Source: Osedax fenrisi
Lineage: Eukaryota > Annelida > Polychaeta > Sabellida > Siboglinidae
DNA length: 64,000 bases
Assembly: GCA_964019155.1 (NCBI GenBank)
Contig: OZ025241.1
Coordinates: 5,210,293-5,274,292, forward strand
Reading direction: 5' to 3'
The translations under genes and the position numbers were made by a program. Below, in pieces: positions 10,659-20,799 of this stretch; position 1 is the first letter of the stretch, and every line of letters starts with the position of its first letter. Below the pieces are notes generated by a model. The model searched no databases. It had not been told where the DNA came from and saw only the letters and a list, made by a program, of their open reading frames with translations.

Positions 10659-10877
10659 TAAACGTGATATTTAGTTACTTAGTATACGTGTGATTGCCGG
10701 TGGTCTCGATATTTATCGAAATTACTGCCATAGTGGATTATTGTAATATCCACATGTTATCTTTGCCTCTTCCTTGCCAACATTCGTTTATAACATTATT
10801 ATTTTCTTATTTTATTTATAACGTCAATAAATGGGATAATTGTAATTGGTTATCAAGCCAACCAATTTCCGAAAATA

Positions 10878-11224
10878 GATTGATAGATAATAGTTTATTG
10901 AATAAATTCAAAACGATGGGTAACAATAAATAATAATGACAGAAATATATAAATAATAGTTAGCAAATATAATAAGTTGTGATTTACACACACCGAAAGT
11001 AAATAAAATAATAATAAAGCAATATTTCAAACATGCTGAATACATCATCAAATAACTAGGGAGGAGGTATCTGGTTGGTAGGCCCATATATGGGCGGTAT
11101 ATATCCCTCAGGATTTATGGGCATATAATCCTATATATAGGATTATATGCCCATCAATCGTGAGGGATGGACGGTATCTGCATTTTGGTTTTGTGACAAC
11201 TCTCCACACCTATAATATCAAATG
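10878..11224 (+). repeat. Second copy of the R2-like leader (direct repeat)
   Basis: Matches 7911-8206 from gatagataatagtttattg through gacaactctccacac with few changes. It differs by an inserted inverted duplication (about 11090-11166). Homology to the first copy stops at about 8210/11224, close to the point where the first copy's ORF begins, as expected if the repeat is a 5' leader. Confidence 0.85.
11105..11166. repeat. Long palindrome within the second leader copy
   Basis: Positions 11117-11154 are a perfect 38-bp palindrome (arms atgggcatataatccta). Outer arms ccctca (11105) and tgaggg (11161) extend the hairpin. The first leader copy has only one arm, so this is an inverted duplication. 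Confidence 0.9.
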
Positions 11225-11329
11225 ATTATACAGCTTGTAAGATCAAATACTCAAATAAAGTACAAAACAAAAACTAGAAAAACAATAAAATTATAAAAAT
11301 AACGACATTACATTTTTACATGTTGAGAA

Positions 11330-12397
11330 TAAAAGTTTCCATTAATATTAATAGTATCTATATTTGTAATAAATATGCTTATATATTTAGTCGAAGCCAC
11401 AGAACGATGAAGTGAATTCCAAGTGGTACTCACTTTGTTGCTGAATGAATTGATAGTTACTTTATTAATACATTTGTCTTTGCATATTTTAATTAGAGGT
11501 CCACGATTACTTGTTGAATACGTTGTGAATAGCGATGATTTATCAATTCCACGAGATTGTTCAGTATCTTGAAAGCCAGAATCAGGTTAGCTCTTAATCT
11601 GCGATGGGATAAATACATTAAATTAAGAAAACACAATTAGTATCATAAGTTGATTTAATAAAGTTACATCTGAAGTAAATTCGCTTAGTAAATTTATGTT
11701 GAACTTTTTCAATAAGTTTGTTTAGGCCAAAAAAGTATTTGCCTGGATTCCAAATAGAATAACCATATTCGAATAATGGCCGTATATAGGTGGTATAGGC
11801 TTTGACTAGATAATGTAGTAACATATCTAAAAATTATATTATAGATCACATAGGCTTTGCTACATATGTTATTAATGTGAATATTGAATTTAATATTATC
11901 ATTAAAAACAATACCAATGTCTCGAAAATTAGAGTATTTAGGAATCAGGGTATTATTTATCGAATATAATGATATATCAGATTTTTTGATTAACATAAAG
12001 ACGCATTTTTCAAAAGCTATTTGAAGGTTCCATTTTATTGTCCAATCATATAGATCATATTGATAAGTCCTGATTAAAGGATATTACGTTCAGTATTATT
12101 CCTATACGATAAAGATATGTTAGCATCATCGGCAAAAAGAGAGCATGTTAGTTGTGATGACAATATCGAAGGGAGGTCATTGATATATATTATTAATAGA
12201 AGAGGTCCAATAACGGAACCTCGAGGAACACATGAACTTGCATGAATATAATCAGAAAATTCATCATTTACTATAGTTCTTTGAAATCGATTAGTAAGGT
12301 ATGAGCTAAACCACTTAAGGACATTACCACCAATCTCTAATTTATACATCTTCTTTAGAAATTTAGAATTGCATACTTTATCAAAAGTTTTAGCCAT

Positions 12398-12454
<57 letters not shown>

Positions 12455-12700
12455 CAGTCTTAAAATAATGGTTAGTGGCTCTACTTATATTTCTATACAA
12501 TTCTATAAGTTGTAGTTCCGTGAATTTACCGGATAAAAATACATATTGTTCTGTATATAATAGTTTATTAAATAATATAATAGATAGTAAGATAATATTT
12601 TTTCAAAAATAATGAGAATGGATGGCAATAAACTGATTGCACGATAATTTGATGGTAATAAATGATCACCTTTAAATATTGGAATATATATATTAATGAT
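11330..12700 (-). pseudogene. CR1/Jockey-group LINE reverse transcriptase, dead copy split by (TA)n
   Basis: On the minus strand, from high to low coordinates: PIFKGDHLLPSNYRAISLLP (about 12690-12630), the (TA)n tract 12402-12451, then AKTFDKVCNSKFLKKM (motif A), VPRGSVIGPLLLIIYINDLP (motif B), CSLFADDANISL (motif C, intact aspartates), a DIGIVFND block, LFEYGYSIWNP, and finally SFSNKVSTTWNSLHRSVAS. Blocks occur in at least four frames. The microsatellite sits between motif 1 and motif A where 60-80 codons of RT would be expected, so it has expanded inside, or replaced, coding sequence. Inactive. Confidence 0.82.
12402..12451. repeat. (TA)n microsatellite inside a LINE
   Basis: About 25 TA units between RT blocks of the minus-strand LINE. 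Confidence 0.95.
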
Positions 12701-13205
12701 ATACTCATGATATTATGACCAATAATACTGTTATATTGTTTTAGTTTTATTTTTGTTATTTACTTTTATTTTACATTTTATTTTATTTATTTATTTATCA
12801 CATAATACAATATTCCAAAAAACATGTTCAAGTTCTTTTGACATAATACAAATTACGTATTGGCTTATTATTAGTTATTGATTATATTTATATATATATA
12901 TATATGTATGTTAAACTATATATTTATTAAAGTTTTGTCGAATTATTAATATATTTTGTTTTAAGTATTTTATTTTTATTTTATATGTCTTACTTTAAAT
13001 TTTATTTATTACAAGATGAATGGCATTATTCTATCAATTTTAATAATGTATTGTATTATAATAAAAATATTACTATTATAAAAAGTAATCTATTATAATA
13101 ACACATTTAATAACGTTAACTCTATTTTATATTGTATTTTTGTTATGACGAAGTATCTGATGTTTTTGTGTTAATATGGATATGGTACGTATCGAGGAAA
13201 AGGAT
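12700..13205. other. AT-rich spacer, no gene seen
   Basis: T-rich with tttat repeats near 12760-12800. No coding or repeat feature recognised before the hAT-like element. Confidence 0.5.
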
Positions 13206-13487
13206 ATATTTGTAGTCAGAGCTGGGCACGATACTCGAAAAATGTATAATATATACAATTACAATTACACACTTTTTTCTTATAATAGATACTACTACAA
13301 TTACTTTATAAAAAATCATAGTAGATACAATTACAAATACATAATTTTCTTAGTAGATACATTTTAGTAGATACAAATACATTATAAGTATATACAATTT
13401 ATATAGTATATAGATATAAATTATATTTATATATATATATATATATATATTCATCGATGTCTATTTGAAAGTAAATATCAAGGAATA

Positions 13488-13914
13488 TTAAGGGGGTATC
13501 CCACTACAAGTATTTTAACTTTAAAACTATTTTCTATAAAGTTAACTATAATTTTACTGGGAAACCTCCTTACTTTCCGGCAACTTAAACGAAATATAAT
13601 AACTTTATTGTTATCACATTACAACTTGATAGAAAATGGTTTTAAAGTTTTAATATTTCCGGTAAGTTGCCGGAAAATCTTGTAGTGGGATACCCCCTTT
13701 ATACGGAATTAATGTCTGGAAATGTTTTATAGAAAGTGATTTTCTAGCAATTTGTAGTGGGATACCCCCTTTAAAGATACTATTTTTCCAGAAAGTTGCA
13801 GTAAAGTAAGAGGGTAACCCACTACAATTGTAGTTAACTTGCTAGAAAATAACTTTCTATAAATATTTCAGGACATTATTTCCGGAAATACTGCTAGTGG
13901 GATACCTCCTTTAA
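13488..13914. mobile_element. Cluster of TTAA-flanked MITEs
   Basis: Left end TTAA then GGGGGTATCCCACTACAA at 13488; matching right ends (TTGTAGTGGGATACCCCC) at about 13679-13697, 13752-13769 (followed by TTTAAA) and 13894-13910 (followed by TTAA); an inverted start GAGGGTAACCCACTACAA at 13810. This looks like two or more copies of one element, one inserted beside or in another. TTAA at the ends is the target of piggyBac-type transposons. No coding capacity. Confidence 0.7.
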
Positions 13915-14093
13915 AATGAAATATTAAATATGTACACCTTATAACGTGTTCTTCAATAGATGATATATAATACATTTTATATTTATTAAAATGTAATGAT
14001 GCCCACGATGAATATTTTAGTGTACAAGCGTTTATTTCATCTTAAATTATACTATATAGTATATATAGTATATATTATCATATGATCTAAACT

Positions 14094-14317
14094 ACGATCA
14101 AAAAGGACGAGATGAGGGTTAACGGTTACATTTTAAATGCGAAATAAATTTATATAGGCTCACTTTGGATGTAATGTAGTTAAAAAAAACCAAGCAGGAC
14201 AACACTAAACCAATTAAACCAAATAACCCACACATATTTATACAAATTATTTTATATATACTATTAACTCGTATTTAAAATGTAACCTTTAACCCTCAAC
14301 TCGTCCTTTTTGATCGT
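14094..14317. mobile_element. 224-bp MITE with ~45-bp terminal inverted repeats
   Basis: Left end acgatcaaaaaggacgagat and the complement of the right end acgatcaaaaaggacgagtt agree, and complementarity continues through gagggtta, ggttacattttaaat and beyond with a few changes. The interior is a short AT-rich core with gcaggacaacac. Superfamily unknown; no clear target duplication. Confidence 0.8.
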
Positions 14318-15099
14318 CTCCCCTATGAGCTATTACAGACTATAGAGAAATATACATTATTACAATATACTATTTTTCAACTAAAAATAATCAGCGACCT
14401 TTACTTTCGAATGTCAAACATGAATATAGTAAATTATCAAATATACAAAAAATAAATTATTAATATATTATTAATTATTATTATTTAGAATTTAGAATCA
14501 TATTTATTAAAATAATTTTATATTTCTATATAATATATAATTTTAAATTATAAATCAATTATTATATAAAATATATTATCAAAATAATGTCTGTTTTCAA
14601 TAAATGTATATAATGGTTTTTGAGAATAAATCACTATAATTGATATATCATAATTGTTAACAATGAATTAATTTCAATATTAACAAAAGATATTTTATTA
14701 AAAAATATATATAATGTATATATATATTAAAATTAATTTATAAAATGATATTATAAAATATTGATATAAAATAAATATAATAATCAAATGATATATTATT
14801 TAATAAAATGTATCTGTTTAAATAATTGTCTTAGTAGATACGTATCGTAGATACTATTTATGACTAATAGATACGACTACAAATACTTTTGTAATTTTTA
14901 TAATAGATACAAATACAAATACAAATGTATCTACGATACTGATTTTTTGCCTTAATAGATACTGTATCGGCGATACTGCCCAGCTTTGCTTGTAGTGAGA
15001 GTCAAGTATTGCCAGTGTTCGTATTTTTGGAATAAATATGATCCCTATGGCACCTAGATACCCGAAATTGATACACCATATATCCTCATTATATATCCT

Positions 15100-15440
15100 C
15101 AAATTGGATATTCTGGATATAAATTTAATAATTTAATATCTCTGATTTTTTATAAAAGTATTATTCTAATAGTAAACTAATTAATTAAATTTGTATATAT
15201 AATTTTGTTATTTTGAATATAACTTTTACTAACTTTAAATCTTAAAATTTAATTTTATTATATTTATTTTAATTTTACTTTCACTATACTTTTCTCCTCA
15301 TAAATGTTCTTTAGAAAAGTGAAATGGGTAAATGACTAGATAAGCAACCCGCTTCTTCATTAACTATGGTCATACCTATATTCTGATATATATATATATA
15401 TATATAGTTGTTTGTTTGTATATTGTTCTTCAATACAATT
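15100..15440. other. AT-rich spacer
   Basis: Two short (TA)n tracts (15388-15406, 15455-15475). A weak minus-strand exon-like frame at about 15312-15375 is discussed under findings; otherwise nothing is seen. Confidence 0.45.
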
Positions 15441-15499
15441 ACTAAATTAAACTATATATATATATATATATATATTTTATTAGAAATTCTTCAACTTCG

Positions 15500-16763
15500 C
15501 ATGCACTATATGATCACTATAATTGTATTGAATCTAACTTAGAAAGGAATAATAAAGTAGAATAGATAATGAACTTTCTGAAAGAAATATCATTAATATT
15601 GGGGTACCACAGAATTCCATTTTGGGACCCTTACTTTTTATTTTATATATAAATGATATCCATATGGCCTTACATAATTTAAATATTAATTTTAATCTTA
15701 TACTTTTTGCTGACGATACTTCGGTTAGCATTAGTTAACCAAGTAATAAGATTCTATGTAATAGTTTAAATTTAGTTATTTTAAATTTACATGAATGGTT
15801 CACTAATAATAGATTAATATTAAATATTGATAAAACAAAAGTATTACCTTACAAAGATGCTCATATTATTAAAGCTATATCTATTAATTCAACTAATATA
15901 TGCTTAGTATCTAGTTATACTTTTCTTGGTGTTATTATAGATAATAATTAAAATTTTAAAGAACATATAAGGAAAATACAATTGAAATTATCACATGTTA
16001 TTTATATATTAAGAAATCTAAGCTATTTACCTATATATATATATTAAAGCTACTTTATAATTCCTTGTTTTTGCCTCATATCATGTATTGTTTAGACATT
16101 TGGGGAAATAATTTTAATAATAACCTTCAATGCATTTCAACTCTACAAAAAAAGGCTATTCGAATTGTAAATAAAAACATCTTTAAAATTGTCAATAATA
16201 TTTTTATTTTGACTAATACTAACAATTTATTTTTAAGTTCTAATATATTAAAATTTAAAGATTTAATAATTTATAAAAATATGTTATTCATGCATAATGT
16301 ACATTTAAAGAAATGCCCAAGCAGAATATCATTATTATTTCCTACATATAATAATATATACAAAAATACTTATCATAATTTTAAATTACCTTATATAAAA
16401 TCAAGCCGTCATCATAATTCATTATCATTTAAAGGCCCTAAATCATGGAATAATTTATGTTTAAATAAGTTATTATTTACAAAAATTTATATAAAAAACT
16501 TTTTATTCTTTACATCATCTATTTTAAACTTGACTTATTGATACATATTTTTTATTATTTACATCATTTATTTTAACTTGACTTATTTATACATATTTTT
16601 TATTCTTTACATTTTAATTATTTATATTTACATTTTTTACTCATGAGAATCTAACTTATCTAGAATATGATGATTGGGGAAGTCTTCGCAAAAACAAATT
16701 CATTTGTTTATTAACTTCTCCATTATTTAATGCTTTACAACATGAAATAATAAATCTGATTTA

Positions 16764-16810
<47 letters not shown>
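15500..16810 (+). pseudogene. LINE reverse transcriptase with intact 3' end and (TTTA)n tail
   Basis: Plus strand: GVPQNSILGPLLFILYINDI (motif B, about 15601), LILFADDTSVSIS (motif C), NIDKTK, YTFLGVIIDNN, then an open frame 16065-16541 with MYCLDIWGN, LQKKAIRIVNK, and GPKSWNNL near the C-terminus followed by FFTSS. Motifs 1 and A are missing, so the copy is 5'-truncated. After the stop, a 3' UTR ends in a stem GGGGAAG...CTTCTCC (about 16677-16720), then AATAAATCTGATTTATT and (TTTA)n reaching the (TA)n at 16776. Stops at 15736, 15947 and about 16044 break the RT frame. The class is CR1/Jockey-group by motif style. Confidence 0.85.
16776..16810. repeat. (TA)n microsatellite at LINE tail
   Basis: Follows the (TTTA)n tail directly. 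Confidence 0.95.
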
Positions 16811-16812
<2 letters not shown>

Positions 16813-16995
16813 CATTTTATCTATTTTTTATACGTATTAATATATGATACATCGATTAGTGGTCCTACAAATTTGATCCTACCATATAAATAATGTTTAT
16901 ATTAATTTTAATATATCTTCTCCATATTTGCCAGTTAAAGATTTTAATAATATTCGAGATGTTAATCATTGTTTTATTATATTTTATTAATATTA

Positions 16996-17030
16996 ATATA
17001 AAGGGACAAGTGTCTCGATAAGCACCATTA
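16996..17030. mobile_element. Relict terminus of the TTAA-type element found at 19249-20311
   Basis: ATAAAGGGACAAGTGTCTCG resembles TTAAAGGGACGAGCGTCACT of the larger element's left end. No partner end is seen nearby. Confidence 0.4.
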
Positions 17031-17059
17031 CGTTTATAATTAATTACCATGTAAATAGT

Positions 17060-17100
17060 AATTACCATGTAATTGCCTAAATCTGATAATAATAATAATA
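17060..17100 (+). mobile_element. LINE 3'-end remnant
   Basis: TAATTGCCTAAATCTGAT followed by (AAT)n is the same terminal signature as other LINE ends here, in plus orientation. The upstream body is not recognised. Confidence 0.5.
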
Positions 17101-17112
17101 ATATATAATATG

Positions 17113-17116
<4 letters not shown>

Positions 17117-17181
<65 letters not shown>
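17117..17181. repeat. (TA)n microsatellite beside the Ly6-like exon donor
   Basis: About 32 TA units beginning 13 bp past the minus-strand donor at 17189-17194. Confidence 0.95.
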
Positions 17182-17184
<3 letters not shown>

Positions 17185-17194
17185 TTATACTCAC

Positions 17195-17321
17195 ATGAAT
17201 AGCAGATTATATTTTGTGGAATTCCATGTTCTCTGTGTAATTTAGTACATAATGCTCGAATTTTTCTATTCAATATTATGGGAGTATAAATAGTTTCTAA
17301 ACATCCTCTAGCTATTTTAAT
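17195..17321 (-). CDS. Ly6-like exon with RGC motif and late cysteines
   Basis: A 127-bp minus-strand exon of 42 codons plus one base. It starts in phase 0 with IKIARGCLETIY, continues through a basic stretch with ALC, then GIPQNIICYS, and ends one base into a codon that would be cysteine if the next exon starts with GT or GC. An RGC after a hydrophobic/basic strand and a CYxC ending are hallmarks of quiver-like LU domains. The acceptor is aataatacag and the donor GTGAGT is strong. Reading through the donor gives CEYN and a stop, so an unspliced form would end within four residues. A (TA)n tract starts about 13 bp past the donor and another lies 73 bp before the acceptor. The expected last exon (Asp-x-Cys-Asn type) was sought to the left and not securely found. 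Confidence 0.7.
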
Positions 17322-17382
17322 CTGTATTATTTGTTTAAATTTATATAATAATAATAAACATATTTTATAAATACATACAAAC

Positions 17383-17394
<12 letters not shown>

Positions 17395-17449
<55 letters not shown>
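17395..17449. repeat. (TA)n microsatellite upstream of the Ly6-like exon
   Basis: About 27 TA units in the intron 73 bp before the acceptor. Confidence 0.95.
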
Positions 17450-17451
<2 letters not shown>

Positions 17452-18232
17452 TTTACGTTTACATTCTAACTAAATCTATTATTTTATCAAATATTAATTT
17501 TCACGATCGAGTAGCTGGATTTTTAATATTTTACTGGTGTTAATTACTAACTATTTATATATTATATTCATTTTCATACTTTTCTACATATATTTGAGAT
17601 ATTTGTACACTATTGAAGATAATGTCGTTTATCGAATAATCTAACCTACAACTTTATTATTTACTGTGCAGAATAATCTAACTTGCACCTAAAGTATTCA
17701 CTTGCTATGTAATGAAATGAAATGAAATGAAATTAATTTATTTTTTAAAAGTAACAGTCTGAATAATATATATATAATACAAAATTATTTGTGAATATAA
17801 TAAAAATGGATCATTTTAAGACATATATATAATTCTTTTTTTAGACTTGTATGAATTATACACCAGCTAGAGAATAAAAACAACAATACAAAATAAACAA
17901 ACACAATATATAGTAAATTATAGGTTATATGTTAGAAGCTCATGAATATAGAAATATACTACAAAGAAATATACATATATGTGTCAAATGACGTTTCATA
18001 TTTCAGGTAAAGGGTCTACTAAATCATATGCCGTGGGTGCCTATCTTCCGCCACAATATATACTGATGATATCCATACTCCCCGAGACCTATCACCAAGC
18101 ATATACTACACATACGCCGCTATCCACTTGAATATATGAATCAAAATATGTATATCTATAAATATATAAAAACGATATAGTTTGTAATTAAAAATAAAAA
18201 TAAAACAAATAAACGCAAGAAATAAACGCAAG

Positions 18233-18277
<45 letters not shown>

Positions 18278-19240
18278 ACGAGCACTTTTATCAATGCGTC
18301 GTCTCGTTATGTTTACACAAATGATCCACAAGTGTGTTTATATTATTCAACTTTATTTCAATTAGATCAACCGTATATCTGGGTTCGACGAATCTCGTAT
18401 AATATGATATCAAGAATAAACGTACACTAGTAATGTCTGATGTGTAACTGATGCAGGTGAATTATAACAGAATACGTTTAATGATGTCGGTTACACATCA
18501 GTGCGTTTCTCTAACAAAGCATAGTGGCCGTACACATAACCTGAATGCATTAGTGTGTTTCTCGAACACAATATAGTGGTCGTGTACATAACGTATGCAT
18601 CATTATGGTTTTAATTGCAATATACGTGTGTCTAGGTTTATATTATCATGAATCACTCTATAACATATATATATATATATATATATTATCATATATTCTC
18701 AATTGAAGTCATCTATTATGTGTAAAATTGTGTTGTCATAGAAGTATCATAACATAACTCTAAATAACATATTACTAGCACTAATCTATAATATAACTAA
18801 TACAATTTATTTAACCATAATCTCACAGCATATATTACACCAACATAATTGACTCATATTAATGATCCACTACTTAATATGTACATACCATGTTTTCGTT
18901 CTCTAATTTATTTATATATATATATATATATGTGTATGTATCCATATATACCCTAAATCTCATCACATATAGCTGATATATTGCATATAGCTAAACTAAC
19001 AACGAATTTTCCCATTAATTAATATCGATACTACCCCACCATCTGTATATTTTCGTTAACTACCTTTATTTTCCTCATACTTTTAACCGGCTTTTTGATA
19101 TGAATACTGATTGCGTTTCCTGAATTATTTCTAGTATGTTACTTTGTAATATCTGTATATCTAAAACCACATTTGTAAACCATATTTCGATCATTAAGAT
19201 ATCAAAAAGAGTATAAAATTACTATTTTGTTCAGTATATT
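17450..19240. other. Intronic AT-rich region with minor repeats
   Basis: Contains (GAAAT)n at about 17712-17732, a GC-richer block at 18018-18112 that shares words with 56045-56130, (TA)n at 18236-18272 and 18664-18686, a hairpin ctgatgtgtaac/gttacacatcag (18437-18501), and a ~54-bp imperfect tandem pair at 18497-18605. No gene on either strand was recognised. Confidence 0.5.
18497..18605. repeat. Imperfect tandem duplication, ~54-bp unit
   Basis: Two units share agtg(c/t)gtttctc(t/g)aaca, atagtgg(c/t)cgt, acataac and end gcat. It sits in a short GC-richer patch. Confidence 0.6.
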
Positions 19241-19248
19241 TAATTACA

Positions 19249-20311
19249 TTAAAGGGACGAGCGTCACTCGGTATATAAATGGATTTTAACATGTAGGATA
19301 TAGGGAATTGGTACGTGTTTTAAAAATCCTAAGACTTTTTATACAATATAATTATACATTTAACATTTTTTTTATTGTATAGGGTTTATTCTATTCTATA
19401 TGAAATTAGTAGAACATTATTTATTTCAATTACCAATCATAACATATTTATGTTTTATAAAACTTTAATTTGTAATGTGTATGTTAAATTATTTGTATTA
19501 TATATTTTCTTTATGACTAAAATAAAAAAGTACCACTGTTTTATATATAAAAAAAAATGTCTTTATGATGGTGAAGATTTGAATGAAATGTAATAAAGTG
19601 AAAAAAAGACTTATGGTTTTTAAAGTTGGTATGCATGAGAAAATAAATACTGAGATAATCGAGATCAAAGTAAATCGTTATTTGTATAGTAAATTTATAG
19701 TGATTTTTATTTATATTGTTGGATATACTATAGAATAACTGATAATATAGCAATAAAATATATGTATATATATTTATATATATATATGTGAGTAAATATG
19801 TATTATCATTATAAATATGTATAAAATAATTATATATATATATATATACTAGTAAGAGATAGGTATATCATGATATAGAAATATGTAAAAAAAATCACTG
19901 TAATAACAATACATTGTGAAATGAATGACGCTAACAGAAAATACAGGTATAAAAGTTAGAATATTCATAGGTTAATACAATACATGTAGCGTTAACTATG
20001 TATACACATATGCATAAATATAAATTATAAATAAACAACATAATATGACAGTTATTAATGGTTTTCAAATTGTTTCAATCGATAGAGTACTCACAATTTT
20101 ATCATATAATATATATTCTTATAATGTTAACTATTTTGAATAATATTGTGAAAAATAGTTTTTAGAAAACATAATTTTTCAGATACTTATATGACGATTT
20201 ATATCACAGTTTTTAGATGTATATATGTAAAAGTAATTATTTATACATATTTTCTCATAAACAAAATATAATAAAATTGTATGATAAAACGAATGGTGCT
20301 CGTCCCCTTAA
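19249..20311. mobile_element. TTAA-flanked inverted-repeat element, nonautonomous
   Basis: TTAA at 19249-19252 is followed by AGGGACGAGCGTCACTCG, and TTAA at 20308-20311 is preceded by the complement of GGGGACGAGCACCATTCG; 14 of 18 terminal bases agree. TTAA target use is typical of piggyBac-type transposons, though the terminal bases differ from the classic CCC start. The 1.06-kb interior has only small AT-biased frames (for example 19375-19593), none resembling a transposase. Confidence 0.62.
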
Positions 20312-20559
20312 GTAATTGTTATCAATTAATCAATTCTCCTATGTCTATATAATAAACTATATATCTTATAAATCTCGTTTATTAAGTAACATCCGTTATT
20401 ATGATATTATACTGACACTGCCAGCTATAAAAACTAAACCCACATTTAATATGCATATCAATACATTTCAATTACGGCTTATATATATATAATTCCACTT
20501 CATTGTCACTAAGATCTCCTTATCGAATGTGACACTTCACACATCGTATATCTGTATTA

Positions 20560-20742
20560 TTACTACTACATCGACTGAAAAACGCTGTAGTTCGCTACGT
20601 CCATTTACTTTCCCGTCGTTCTTCTGACTCCATTACACCTCTCCTAAAACAACTACACTGGCTGCCAATCCTCTACCGAATAACGTACAAATTCTCCCTG
20701 ACCATCCACAAAGCTATTAACCACAACCTCCTGACTACCTTG

Positions 20743-20746
<4 letters not shown>
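20560..20746 (+). mobile_element. L2-like LINE C-terminal fragment
   Basis: One plus-strand frame reads LKNAVVRYVHLLSRRSSDSI, TPLLKQLHWLPILYRI, TYKFSLTIHKAINHNLLTTL. This is the late RT segment of L2/CR1 LINEs (LQNxAARLV...LHWLPVxxRIxYK...). It is truncated on the 3' side by (TA)n at 20747-20795 and shares near-identical words with the minus-strand element at 35950-36466, so both belong to one family. Confidence 0.8.

Positions 20747-20795
<49 letters not shown>
20747..20795. repeat. (TA)n microsatellite
   Basis: Directly abuts the truncated L2-like fragment. Confidence 0.95.
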
Positions 20796-20798
<3 letters not shown>

Positions 20799-20799
20799 A

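Larger units (their letters stand above)
7911..10877 (+). mobile_element. R2-like non-LTR retrotransposon, internally deleted
   Basis: One plus-strand element with, in order: a ~300-bp noncoding leader (7911-8206), an N/T/D-rich N-terminal frame, the basic RT-proximal block typical of R2 (KRRHRRIQYAKTQNMF), part of the RT including GVKQGDPMSP and FADD, a CCHC knuckle and a restriction-like endonuclease. The leader sequence recurs directly after the 3' end (10878-11224), so the locus looks like a head-to-tail dimer whose second copy is truncated, or an element with direct terminal repeats. The RT blocks between ALK and GVKQGDP are deleted and an A10 run breaks the frame, so it is not autonomous. 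R2 family members normally target 28S rDNA; no rDNA is present on either side, so this is either a relative with another target or a displaced copy. Confidence 0.82.
13217..14988. mobile_element. hAT-like nonautonomous DNA transposon with nested insertions
   Basis: Left end CAGAGCTGGGCACGATACT and right end GCGATACTGCCCAGCTTTG are inverted repeats. Flanking 8-mers tttgtagt (13209-13216) and cttgtagt (14989-14996) match at seven of eight positions, the 8-bp duplication of hAT elements; CAGNGxTGGGCA is the hAT terminal pattern. Both ends carry many subterminal TAGATAC/GATAC repeats (left about 13285-13370, right about 14830-14975), the usual transposase-binding arrangement. No transposase is present in its 1.77 kb; the interior holds two younger inverted-repeat insertions (13488-13914 and 14094-14317). 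Confidence 0.75.

Noticed and set aside
7911..11224. CRISPR-like or LTR retrotransposon interpretation of the direct repeats
   Set aside because: There are only two long repeats, the enclosed RT is clearly R2-like with a restriction-like endonuclease, and no integrase, protease or TG...CA ends are present.
13176..15060. A small host ORF interrupted by the hAT-like element
   Set aside because: Short open frames continue across the empty site on both strands, which is expected by chance at this length and shows no family match.
16865..17194. 109-residue minus-strand ORF directly past the Ly6-like exon donor, considered as its next exon
   Set aside because: It spans (TA)n, a LINE tail and a relict transposon end, and lacks the expected Asp-x-Cys-Asn.
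19375..19593. 72-residue ORF inside the TTAA-flanked element as a transposase
   Set aside because: AT-biased, short, with no acidic catalytic triad pattern or zinc-binding motif.
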